In this document: positions 1-6,788 of the stretch, one piece after another
How positions within the stretch are numbered: the first letter of the stretch is position 1
Layout: each line of letters opens with the position of its first letter
Assembly (NCBI GenBank): GCA_021159445.1
Contig: JAGGRV010000236.1
Coordinates: 1-11,471 of the forward strand
DNA from: Deltaproteobacteria bacterium
GTDB taxonomy: Bacteria > Desulfobacterota > Dissulfuribacteria > Dissulfuribacterales > UBA3076
Length of the DNA stretch: 11,471 bases
Reading direction: 5' to 3'
Position numbers and translations under genes: made by a program
The notes under the pieces: model-generated
Database searches by the model: none
The model's input: the letters and a program-made list of their open reading frames with translations, nothing else
What the model was told of the DNA's origin: nothing

Positions 1-97
1 TCGTGAAGTGGTTTGGTATCGAGGCCCCAGCAACCTGGGCAAGGCCGAATAACATAGCAAGCACAGTCGCCATGACCAACATCTTTTTCCTTTTCAT
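1..97 (-). CDS. 5' end of a secreted protein gene, candidate exosortase substrate (cut by window edge)
   Basis: Only the first 32 codons are inside the window; the gene continues past the left edge. The ATG at 97 follows an AAAGGAG ribosome site (112-106) at 8 nt spacing. The peptide is a textbook Sec signal: a basic start (MKRKK), a hydrophobic core of about 16 residues (LVMATVLAMLFGLAQV), and an AGA signal-peptidase I site at residues 23-25 before SIPNHFT. There is no lipobox, so the product should be released to the periplasm or exported rather than lipidated. It lies 390 bp downstream of the exosortase operon, behind a sigma-54-type control region. From that position I infer a PEP-CTERM or VPLPA-CTERM protein processed by the exosortase. 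The C-terminal tag that would prove it is outside the window, so the function is not established. The reading frame itself is well supported. Confidence 0.8.
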   Translation of the reverse strand, partial: MKRKKMLVMATVLAMLFGLAQVAGASIPNHFT

Positions 98-283
98 GAT
101 CTCCACTCCTTTCATTGACTCGTCCATACCCCATAGTGTCCCAGATCAAACGAGACAATTCCTATTCTGGTCCATATACTATTTTTTTTGTAGCGTCAAG
201 AACTTTGCGTAAAAATTTTCTTTCGGCCAATATTGAGAAGTTACATTAAATCGATCAAACCTTCAACCACTATAAATCTATAC

Positions 284-300
284 AGCAATGAATGTGCCAA
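284..300 (-). promoter_or_regulatory. sigma-54 (RpoN) -24/-12 promoter
   Basis: The minus strand reads TTGGCACATTCATTGCT from 300 to 284. The known RpoN consensus is YTGGCACG-N4-TTGCW; every defined position matches except the G after TGGCAC, which is A. The invariant GG (298-297) and GC (286-285) are exactly 10 nt apart. The predicted start is near 273, leaving a leader of about 175 nt before the ATG at 97. It points toward the cropped secreted-protein gene and away from the exosortase operon. Transcription from this element would need an enhancer-binding activator. Confidence 0.8.
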
Positions 301-358
301 AAATGGGAGAATTTTAAGGTAAGAAAAAAGAAGAAAAGAAACAAAATTTAAATAAAAA

Positions 359-371
359 TATCAATAGGTTA
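359..371 (+). promoter_or_regulatory. Putative IHF binding site
   Basis: TATCAATAGGTTA fits the IHF consensus WATCAANNNNTTR at every position. It is preceded on its 5' side by an A/T tract (about 343-358), the arrangement seen in strong IHF sites. It lies between the twin palindromes and the -24/-12 element, about 60-70 bp upstream of the promoter, where IHF bends DNA to bring an activator to sigma-54 polymerase. In A/T-rich DNA a 13-bp match can occur by chance, so the support is mostly positional. Confidence 0.55.
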
Positions 372-435
372 TTCACCAATTTGTTTTTATGTACCCAGTA
401 TGAGTGAAAAGTTTTGGATGGCCGATTAAGACAGT

Positions 436-451
436 ATGTAATTTATTACCA
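436..451 (-). promoter_or_regulatory. Palindromic activator site, copy 1 (promoter-proximal)
   Basis: The 16-mer reads TGGTAATAAATTACAT on the minus strand. Its core is an inverted repeat, GTAAT-AA-ATTAC. It is identical to copy 2 and lies 23 bp from it, about two helical turns, so both face the same side of the helix. The centre is about 170 bp upstream of the predicted sigma-54 start, within the usual enhancer range. The likely ligand is a sigma-54 activator of the PrsR/NtrC type; this is inferred from position and symmetry. Confidence 0.6.
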
Positions 452-458
452 ATTAAGC

Positions 459-474
459 ATGTAATTTATTACCA
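459..474 (-). promoter_or_regulatory. Palindromic activator site, copy 2 (promoter-distal)
   Basis: An exact second copy of the 16-mer TGGTAATAAATTACAT, with the same GTAAT/ATTAC dyad. Its centre is about 193 bp upstream of the predicted sigma-54 start and its edge is 13 bp past the prsT stop codon. Identity over 16 bases, continued by less perfect flanks, argues for a maintained binding site rather than chance A/T richness. Confidence 0.6.
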
Positions 475-487
475 TTCTACCACTATC

Positions 488-2866
488 CTATTTCCACTTT
501 TCTTTTAAAGCCATGGCCTTTTTTCTCGTTTGAGGATCAAGTTTCTGCTCAATTGCCTTTTCAAGATAGTCAAGGGCCTGCTCCGTCTGGCCAAGCTTGT
601 GGGCAACAATTGAGGCATGGAGCTGAATAATACCCACCTCTGACGATTTAATCAGGGCATCCTGGAGATAGTTCCATGCAGAATTGAAATTCCCGAGTTT
701 ATATTCTATCCACGCGGCTGTATCCAGAAAATCTGCATTATCAGGCTCCTGGGCAAGGGCCTGTGCGACCATGTCCCTGGCCTTTTCAAGGTCCTTGCTA
801 TTTTTTAAATGCTCAGCATAGAGATATGCCAGGTTATTGAGAATGGTCGGCGATTTGCCGTATTTTTCTGAAAGCGCGCTGTAAGTCTTTATCGCGTCAT
901 TATACTGCCCGTTATATTCATAAAGAACCGCAAGATTCATTCCCACGGCCAAAGAAGGAGATCTATTGTAGAGTTCTTCCACTTTAGCCAGGGCCTCGGA
1001 TATTTTCCCCTGCCTCAGGTAGATTTCACCTAGTCCTCGATACGGCTGCAGCCATTTGGGAGCAAGATCAGTCGCCTTAGAAAACGCCTCTGCCGCTTTT
1101 CCCAAGTCTTCTTTTAAAACAAGAACTTTGCCAAGATAGTAGTATACTACAGCGGATTTAGGTCTCTTTTGCACCTCTTCCTTAACCAGCCGGAGGGCTG
1201 AATCGATATCATTGTTCCCAACGTAGGTCCCCACCAGGGCAGGAATAGCAATTTGCCATCCATTTTTGGTTCTGTACGCCTTTTTAAACCACTTCAGTGC
1301 TTCCTCTTTTTTCCCCTCCACAAGCGCTAATCTACCCATCTCCATAAAACCAAGAGGGATATCTGGTCGAAGGTTAAGTATGTGCCGGAAATCCTTTTCA
1401 GCCTCATCGTATTTTTTCCGAAACGCCTCAATTTCTCCCCTGGTTTTCAAAAAAGGAATGTCTTTCTTATTGAGGATCAGTCCCTTGTCAAGTATGTTTA
1501 TGGCCTGATTATATTCTTTCTTAATCAGGTGATAACGCACTAGCTCAAGGCGTATTTGCTGGTTCGCGGGGGTTTTTTTAAGGGCACTTTTTAAGGTATT
1601 TCCTGCCACAGATTCTTTCTTGTTTAACAACTGGCAACGGGCAAGCAGTATTTGCGCTTTTGCATCACCTGGACGGGCTACTGCAACCTGGTTGAGATGG
1701 ATTTCCGCCTTATCAAGCTTTCCCCTGGCCAATAATATTTTGCCCAGCAGAAAATGTGCATCCACCATTCCTTGATTCTCTTTTAATACTCCTTCACAAA
1801 GGCTTTGAGCCTCTTCAAGCTTGCCCTGTGATGCCTTTAGAGTAGCCTTCGCCATTATTACTTTTTCATGATTTTCCTTACTAAGTTTCTTCCCCAGGAT
1901 TTTATCCAGTTCTTTATATGCCTCCTCAATTCTGCCTGTAACTGCGAGTATCTCCGCAAGCCTCACCGCTGCTTCAATGTCTTCCGGATCTTTCCCGATA
2001 ATCTCTTCCAGAATCTTTTTTGCCTTTTCGTTCTTTCCTTGCCTGCGCCAGAAATTTGCCTTTGCTTTCATCATCCGGGGATCAGACGGAAGGTTTTCGA
2101 ATGCCTTTGTGGCATCTTTCATCAAACCTAAACGTTCCAAGGCCTGGGCACGGAAGAGTTGCAAATTGGTTTCAGACGGATTCGCTTGAACCATTGCCTC
2201 GAGTTGGCGACCCGCCTCTGCCTTGTTATCCTGTTCGGCAGCATACTGAGCCATAAAAACATACGAAGCCGGATCCTTAACATCGATCTGTCGCCACTTT
2301 TCTACTGCATCTTTCATCATTTTATGCTGGCCGGTTTCTTTGAAACAGAGACTCAAAAGGACTTGAACATCTTTATTCTTATCACCGTCCTTGATTTTTG
2401 ATAAAATATCTATAGCCTTATGGTATTTCCCCTGAGAGATCAGTGCCCTTGCCTTGATAATGTCGACCCTTGGTCCAAATTTCTCTGGATTTTTGATTAA
2501 CTTAAGCTCCTCAAGTGCCTTTTCTCCCTGTCTCCCAAGCGACAAAATGGACGCCACCTCCACCCTTGCTTTATCATAATTGGGATTCAGATCGAGGGCC
2601 GCGCGAAATGTCCCGTATGCCTTTCTGTATTCTTTTTGGGACAGGTATGCCTTGCCCAGAAAAAACATCGCGTCAATATTCTTAGGAGCAATTTGCAGGG
2701 CGTTCTTATATTCCAGGATGGCACGAGTGGAATCTCCCTTGGCCATGAGAGCATCTCCTTTGGAAATAAAATGCGCCACCTTTTCTTCTTTGTTACTGCA
2801 TCCTGACGCAACAAAAACCAGCACAATAAACAGGATAACTACTTTTGCTGATCTATTTTTTCTCAC
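488..2866 (-). CDS. prsT: PEP-CTERM/exosortase-system TPR lipoprotein PrsT
   Basis: A large tetratricopeptide scaffold, presumably anchored to the outer membrane and facing the periplasm, where TPR proteins of exopolysaccharide secretion organise assembly. I chose the GTG at 2866 (792 aa). GGGAGGTG lies just upstream, ending 4 nt before it, and this start gives a compact lipoprotein signal: basic VRKNRSAK, a hydrophobic core, and lipobox ASGC with Cys23. Ser at +2 favours the outer membrane. An in-frame ATG at 2890 would add eight residues and has no ribosome site. From about residue 35 to the end the protein is a run of around twenty degenerate 34-residue TPR units, for example GKAYLSQKEYRKAYGTF near the start and AWIEYKLGNFNSAWNYL near the end. 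It overlaps the ATPase gene by 14 nt, implying translational coupling. Length and repeat layout fit the PrsT family; the exact partner is unknown. Confidence 0.92.
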   Translation of the reverse strand: MRKNRSAKVVILFIVLVFVASGCSNKEEKVAHFISKGDALMAKGDSTRAILEYKNALQIAPKNIDAMFFLGKAYLSQKEYRKAYGTFRAALDLNPNYDKARVEVASILSLGRQGEKALEELKLIKNPEKFGPRVDIIKARALISQGKYHKAIDILSKIKDGDKNKDVQVLLSLCFKETGQHKMMKDAVEKWRQIDVKDPASYVFMAQYAAEQDNKAEAGRQLEAMVQANPSETNLQLFRAQALERLGLMKDATKAFENLPSDPRMMKAKANFWRRQGKNEKAKKILEEIIGKDPEDIEAAVRLAEILAVTGRIEEAYKELDKILGKKLSKENHEKVIMAKATLKASQGKLEEAQSLCEGVLKENQGMVDAHFLLGKILLARGKLDKAEIHLNQVAVARPGDAKAQILLARCQLLNKKESVAGNTLKSALKKTPANQQIRLELVRYHLIKKEYNQAINILDKGLILNKKDIPFLKTRGEIEAFRKKYDEAEKDFRHILNLRPDIPLGFMEMGRLALVEGKKEEALKWFKKAYRTKNGWQIAIPALVGTYVGNNDIDSALRLVKEEVQKRPKSAVVYYYLGKVLVLKEDLGKAAEAFSKATDLAPKWLQPYRGLGEIYLRQGKISEALAKVEELYNRSPSLAVGMNLAVLYEYNGQYNDAIKTYSALSEKYGKSPTILNNLAYLYAEHLKNSKDLEKARDMVAQALAQEPDNADFLDTAAWIEYKLGNFNSAWNYLQDALIKSSEVGIIQLHASIVAHKLGQTEQALDYLEKAIEQKLDPQTRKKAMALKEKWK

Positions 2867-4034
2867 CGAACACCTCCCAGAACCTTCCATTTTTTTTCTT
2901 GTATTCCTTCTTCTTGGTCCTTCCTCTCAGGACCTGCAATTCCTTTTCAAGTTCCTTGTACTTATAACCAAAAATCGCTATTCTCTGCTCCAGGCCCAGG
3001 TTCCTTTCATGTTCTTTTGCAAGCATTTCCTGCAATACCCCAACAAGCTTATCCTTCTCAGCGGATTCAACTTCATTGATCCTCATCTCCAGGCCTTCCA
3101 GTCGCCCATAAATCCTTGGCAACATGGTCTTTACATCCGGATCCATAGAAGCCGGTAAAGATGCCCCGGCTTCAACCGGCGGCTCTCCATTCTTCTTTCC
3201 ATCTTCAAGATCTTTACTAAATGCCAGTAATAATTCATTGTCATTAATTACTTTTTTTACCATCTCCTTAGAAATAACTTTAACCTCATCCGCAAAGGCA
3301 TACGTGAGGGATGCGTCACAGATTGAATTAATAATCCTGGGAATCCCCCTGGATAATTCGGCAATATACTGGATGGTTTCCCTGCCAAAAATGGAATTTG
3401 AAGAATTGTATCCGGCCACTTTCAACCTGTGGTCTATATAGTTTTTTACTTCTTCCATGGGAAGTGAGGAAAGGTGGAAATAAACGGATATTCTTTGTGC
3501 AAGCTGGGAAAGAGACGGATGAGCAAGGCGGTCTCTTAACTGCGGTTGCCCAACAAGGATAATCTGTAGGAGAAAATCATTCCCGATTTCCAGATTGGAC
3601 AACATTCGTAGTTCTTCGAAGGTCTCCAGGGAGAGGTTCTGTGCCTCATCAACCATAATCACACAACGTTCCCCCTTCACATGCTGTTCCAGAAAATGTT
3701 CCGAGAGGGTTTCAAGGAGATCACTCTTGCTCTTTGTTGGGGAGCTTAATTCGAACTCTTTCACAAGCATTTCCAGGAATTCTTGCGGGCCTAAATTCGT
3801 GTTAAAGAGCATGCCAATATCGAGAGAATCTTTTACCTTCTCAAAAAGGTAATTGAGCAAAGTTGTCTTCCCCGCTCCCACATCACCGGTAAGGGCCAGA
3901 AAACCTACGTTATGAACGATTCCGTATTCCAGGTGGGTAAGAGCAAGATCATGCACCTTGCTCAGATACAGAAAATCCGGATCAGGAGAAAGTATGAATG
4001 GCCTTCGTTTAAAACCGAAAAATTTTGTATACAT
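2853..4034 (-). CDS. Exosortase-locus AAA ATPase, ExeA/GspA-like, with C-terminal coiled coil
   Basis: A cytoplasmic AAA+ ATPase of the ExeA type, the family regularly found in exosortase-linked polysaccharide loci. It opens with the typical MYTKFFGFKRRPF. Walker A is GDVGAGKTT at residues 50-58; Walker B is VIMVDEAQ at 125-132; a sensor-like strand ILVGQPQLRDRL follows near 158-170, and RISVYFHL near 186 may hold the arginine finger. The AAA core ends near residue 270. The remaining 120 residues are unusual: a charged heptad-rich coiled coil (about 310-375) and a lysine-rich tail (KKKEYKKKNGR). Family members are commonly close to the core length, so this looks like an added interaction module. 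The start has no clear ribosome site; a 7-bp hairpin lies 8 nt upstream instead. It follows the kinase gene after a 96-nt gap and runs into prsT. A role in energising or regulating assembly is inferred. Confidence 0.9.
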   Translation of the reverse strand: MYTKFFGFKRRPFILSPDPDFLYLSKVHDLALTHLEYGIVHNVGFLALTGDVGAGKTTLLNYLFEKVKDSLDIGMLFNTNLGPQEFLEMLVKEFELSSPTKSKSDLLETLSEHFLEQHVKGERCVIMVDEAQNLSLETFEELRMLSNLEIGNDFLLQIILVGQPQLRDRLAHPSLSQLAQRISVYFHLSSLPMEEVKNYIDHRLKVAGYNSSNSIFGRETIQYIAELSRGIPRIINSICDASLTYAFADEVKVISKEMVKKVINDNELLLAFSKDLEDGKKNGEPPVEAGASLPASMDPDVKTMLPRIYGRLEGLEMRINEVESAEKDKLVGVLQEMLAKEHERNLGLEQRIAIFGYKYKELEKELQVLRGRTKKKEYKKKNGRFWEVFGEKK

Positions 4035-4042
4035 AATCTATA

Positions 4043-4059
4043 AGCGTTCACGGAACGCT
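4043..4059 (-). repeat. Hairpin-forming inverted repeat just upstream of the ATPase start
   Basis: AGCGTTC (4043-4049) and GAACGCT (4053-4059) are perfect inverted arms around a 3-nt loop. In the mRNA the hairpin ends 8 nt before the ATPase ATG, covering the place where a ribosome site would be expected. No U run follows, so it is not an intrinsic terminator. It could modulate translation or mark an RNA processing site. Confidence 0.55.
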
Positions 4060-4060
4060 G

Positions 4061-4123
4061 AAATTGGAAATTGGGAATTTTTAAAAACTAAATCCTAATG
4101 ACTAACAGCTAATAGCTCAATTC
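4061..4123. repeat. 7-bp-unit intergenic repeat, copy D (kinase/ATPase gap)
   Basis: Nine consecutive 7-bp units stay in one phase. The first two are AAATTGG, AAATTGG; later ones are TAATGAC, TAACAGC and TAATAGC. The last five (from 4089) align with the other three intergenic copies in this operon, with more divergence. The element ends 7 bp before the stop codon of the kinase gene. Confidence 0.65.
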
Positions 4124-4130
4124 TGGCTGT

Positions 4131-4952
4131 CTAATAACGATAATAGTAAGCCATAGGTTCGAACCACCTGGAATCGTTCAAAACTGTTCCCAGCACCTTA
4201 TCTCTGGGAACGAGATTCATGACGGTTTTTATGCTCTCCTGGGATGTAAAATCAGACCGTGCAACAAGGAGTATTGCATCAACATATTCCGAAAAAACAA
4301 GGGGATCAGGGCAGGTATTCAGGCCTGGGGAATCAAAGATGATATATCGATCCGGATATCTTTCCTTCAACTCTTTAACCAAGGCCTCCATTTTGGACGA
4401 ACCAATCACCTCGGTGGCATTAAGCATCTTTCTTCCTGCAGGAAGAACTGTTAACTTGTCGATGCCGGGACTGACAAAAATTTCCTCCAAATCGAGCCGA
4501 TTCTCAAAATAATCCTTTAACCCCTTTATATTATTTCCCAATCCAAGGAGTTTGTGGACTGAGGGTTTTCTAAAATCGATATCTACCAGGAGAGTGGTCT
4601 GGCGAGTATCCTTTGCCATGCTGATAGCAAGGTTCACTGAGACCATGCTCTTCCCCTCTTCCGAATCAAATCCACTCACCTGGATCGTGTTGTGTCTGGT
4701 ACCACGAGTACGGTGCAGAATTTTTGTACGTAAAAGCTTGAACTGGTCGGCAACAGGATGGTCTTCATCAATGGCGACAATTTTATTTTTTTCGAGAATC
4801 TCAGGGGAAATTTCAATGACTCTTGTCTGAAAATATTTCGGAACAGCAACTTGTTCCGTTTTTTCCGTTTCGCTCCCCTGCAGTCCCCTTTGCCGGTCTA
4901 TTGCAAATCCTTGTATTTTCGCTTTCTCCAAGGCCTTTTTAATTTTACTCAT
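4131..4952 (-). CDS. Exopolysaccharide tyrosine autokinase, CpsD/BY-kinase type
   Basis: The cytoplasmic partner of the chain-length protein encoded just upstream; BY-kinases phosphorylate their own C-terminal tyrosines and so tune polymer length and export. The 273-aa protein starts MSKIKKALEKAK, as in exosortase-locus kinases. The docking motif DEDHPVADQFKLLRTKI lies at 62-78, the P-loop SGFDSEEGKSM at 93-103, Walker A' LLVDIDFRKP at 121-130 and Walker B YIIFDSP at 203-209. The end is a tyrosine cluster, YYYRY (269-273), the expected autophosphorylation tail. The P-loop is unusual: SEEGKSM replaces the common PGEGKST, although the catalytic Lys101 and Ser102 are kept. The ATG at 4952 has a GAGG ribosome site 5 nt away and lies 11 nt after the chain-length gene, so the two are co-translated. 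Membership is clear; kinase activity is inferred. Confidence 0.92.
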   Translation of the reverse strand: MSKIKKALEKAKIQGFAIDRQRGLQGSETEKTEQVAVPKYFQTRVIEISPEILEKNKIVAIDEDHPVADQFKLLRTKILHRTRGTRHNTIQVSGFDSEEGKSMVSVNLAISMAKDTRQTTLLVDIDFRKPSVHKLLGLGNNIKGLKDYFENRLDLEEIFVSPGIDKLTVLPAGRKMLNATEVIGSSKMEALVKELKERYPDRYIIFDSPGLNTCPDPLVFSEYVDAILLVARSDFTSQESIKTVMNLVPRDKVLGTVLNDSRWFEPMAYYYRY

Positions 4953-4963
4953 ATCTGCCTCAA

Positions 4964-6712
4964 TTACACGGGAAATCTTGATTGAATAAAACGTACTAAC
5001 TTTGCATAGAAAACATAGAGGTCCATGACAAAAAAGTGAAAGAGGAGCAATGCGAGGAAAATGCCGCCCACGGCAGTTCCTGCCAGGATCATTTTCCTTT
5101 TCTTTTTCTTGCGCTCATCTTCGGGTGTAACAATCGCGGGTATGATAGATAATACGGGAACGCCTGTAATCTTCTCCAGTGTCTCGGTATCTCTCACACT
5201 CTTATCCGCATATTCCCTTAATGATGTCACCCCAACGGAACATCCCATCCCAAGTACGATCCCAATAAGGATAATTGCCAGTCTATTCGGCTTATCCGGT
5301 TTTTCAGGGAGAAAGGCTGGTTCGATAACCCTGAATGTCTCCCCAAGCTGGGCCTCTTCCATCCCTTGTGAGACTCGGGCAGTCAACAGTTTTTGCTGGA
5401 GTTCCCGGTAATAAGCCTTTGTATTCTGATAATCTGTATTGAGTTCATTGTATTTCTTCGCAACTTCCGGCATTGCATGGAGTTTGGCATAGACATCCTT
5501 CATCTGGGATTCCAGCCGGACCCTCTCTGCCTTCAAGGAGAAAACAGACACCGTTATCTTATCAAAATCGCTCTTAAGCGCCACATAGGCAGGGTTAGTA
5601 GCATCCTTTGCGGTTATCTCTGAATTGTCTTGAACCTTCGAACCGAGTGAAGCGATTTCCTCCTTCATTTCGTTCAACTCCTTCATCGCTGCCTTTACGC
5701 TGGGATGCCTGTCGGAATATCTTGATTTAAGGTCAGCCAGTTTCAGCTCAAGTTCATGGAGATGTAATTTCAGTTGCCCAATATTGTCTCCGCCCCCCGC
5801 CTGCTTTTCCAGCAAGGAAATCTCCCTGTTTTTCGACAGAACCAGAGGGTGTTTACTGGAATATTTGGACAGGAGCTGTGCCCGCTCAAGTCTTGCCTGC
5901 TGAAGTCTTTCTTCTGGACTCAAAACCCGGTCACTTGTGCCCGAATACGGATCAAGAGATGCCAGCTTATTTCTCAGGGTGGCTTTTTGTTCTTCCAGTA
6001 ACCGGATCTGCATATTGATATTACTGATATCTGAATTCAGCTTTTCAACCTTTTGCATGTTGAGGTTAGTGAATTCAGGAAGTTTTTCGAGATGTTTTTT
6101 CCGGTATTCAGCAAGCTTTGTATCAAGCCTGTCCATTTCCGATTTAACTTCTTTCAACTGCTCTTCCAAAAATTTTGTGGTTCCCAATGCGTACTTTTCC
6201 CGGGATTCAAGGTTTTTCCCGAGGTAGTACGATGATATTTCGTTTGTGACCAACTGGGCCTTTTTTGGATCTTCGTCCTCGTAGGAAAGGGTAAAAGCAA
6301 TGGTGAGAAGAACCGGCCTGCTCTGGGTTTCCTTGTTTATTTCAGCGTTGACCGGTTCCAGGATGATCCGGTCACGAATCCTGTCCACCAGCCCTTCAGT
6401 TGTTAACTTTTCACGTTTACCGGGCAACAAATCGTACTTTTTGACAAGATTGAGTATCTTGGAACGGGACATCACTTCCTGGGTTATCGTCTGAATCCTC
6501 TGCTCTGCGTAACCGGTAACAGTGGAAGGGACCAGTGTAGAAGGTATCTGCTGGCTCTGGATGAGAATGGTTGCTGTAGATTTATATATATTTGGTAAAA
6601 TAAGGCAGATAAGACTCGAAAGAATCACAATAGACACAAATGGTAAAATTAACCACCACTTACATCTTTTGATAATCTCCTTAATCCTGGTTATATCCTG
6701 TCCCTGTTCCAT
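4964..6712 (-). CDS. Exopolysaccharide chain-length determinant, Wzz/GumC family
   Basis: An inner-membrane polysaccharide co-polymerase that sets chain length and links the Wzy-type polymerase to the exporter. I chose the ATG at 6712 (582 aa) because GGAGGT lies 10 nt upstream; an in-frame TTG at 6730 has no ribosome site of its own. Segments: a Wzz-type N-terminus with TM1 at about 19-39; a long periplasmic region with strong coiled coils (about 165-430); the proline-rich PEKPDKPNR (about 469-477) leading into TM2 (478-498); then REYADKSVRDTETLEKITGVP. After a basic KKKKRK stretch comes a third hydrophobic segment at 541-563 and a short tail. Most Wzz proteins end after TM2. The kinase is a separate downstream gene, not fused as in Wzc. 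It matches the exosortase-associated chain-length subfamily in layout. Confidence 0.93.
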   Translation of the reverse strand: MEQGQDITRIKEIIKRCKWWLILPFVSIVILSSLICLILPNIYKSTATILIQSQQIPSTLVPSTVTGYAEQRIQTITQEVMSRSKILNLVKKYDLLPGKREKLTTEGLVDRIRDRIILEPVNAEINKETQSRPVLLTIAFTLSYEDEDPKKAQLVTNEISSYYLGKNLESREKYALGTTKFLEEQLKEVKSEMDRLDTKLAEYRKKHLEKLPEFTNLNMQKVEKLNSDISNINMQIRLLEEQKATLRNKLASLDPYSGTSDRVLSPEERLQQARLERAQLLSKYSSKHPLVLSKNREISLLEKQAGGGDNIGQLKLHLHELELKLADLKSRYSDRHPSVKAAMKELNEMKEEIASLGSKVQDNSEITAKDATNPAYVALKSDFDKITVSVFSLKAERVRLESQMKDVYAKLHAMPEVAKKYNELNTDYQNTKAYYRELQQKLLTARVSQGMEEAQLGETFRVIEPAFLPEKPDKPNRLAIILIGIVLGMGCSVGVTSLREYADKSVRDTETLEKITGVPVLSIIPAIVTPEDERKKKKRKMILAGTAVGGIFLALLLFHFFVMDLYVFYAKLVRFIQSRFPV

Positions 6713-6788
6713 ACGGGGAAAAACCTCCAAAATGAAAATGTAAAACTAGCCTGATCTATTATCGCACGTAATGCCTTGATTTTTCAAA

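Larger units (their letters stand above)
98..487 (-). other. 390-bp non-coding control region between prsT and the secreted-protein gene
   Basis: No credible gene lies here. The stretch is A/T-rich. Reading in the direction of transcription it holds twin palindromic 16-mers, an A/T tract with an IHF consensus, a sigma-54 -24/-12 element, and then a leader of about 175 nt ending in the AAAGGAG ribosome site of the gene starting at 97. I found no GC-rich hairpin followed by a T run, so prsT has no recognisable intrinsic terminator and read-through into the leader is possible. Confidence 0.75.

Noticed and set aside
171..199. Sigma-70-like promoter on the minus strand: TTGACG (199-194) and TATGGA (176-171) with 17-bp spacing.
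   Set aside because: The -10 box matches poorly (3 of 6), and the sigma-54 element upstream with its accessory sites explains the region better. It could still be a minor second start.
3..212. Plus-strand open frame at the left edge.
   Set aside because: It is antisense to the signal-peptide gene and its leader, and has no ribosome site. The minus-strand reading with AAAGGAG and a textbook signal peptide is far better.
140..240. Possible c-di-GMP/cGAMP (GEMM-type) riboswitch in the leader, suggested by ACGCAAAG and a nearby CGAAAG.
   Set aside because: The paired stems around these words, the second conserved half and the tetraloop receptor cannot be found, so the words alone are not evidence.
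436..474. Twin 16-mers considered as transposon ends or a phage attachment site.
   Set aside because: They are direct repeats only 23 bp apart with internal palindromes, no gene lies between them, and there is no integrase or transposase in the window.
2580..3158. A 192-codon plus-strand open frame antisense to prsT and the ATPase gene.
   Set aside because: It is the complement of two well-supported genes, its protein resembles nothing I recognise, and it has no start signals.
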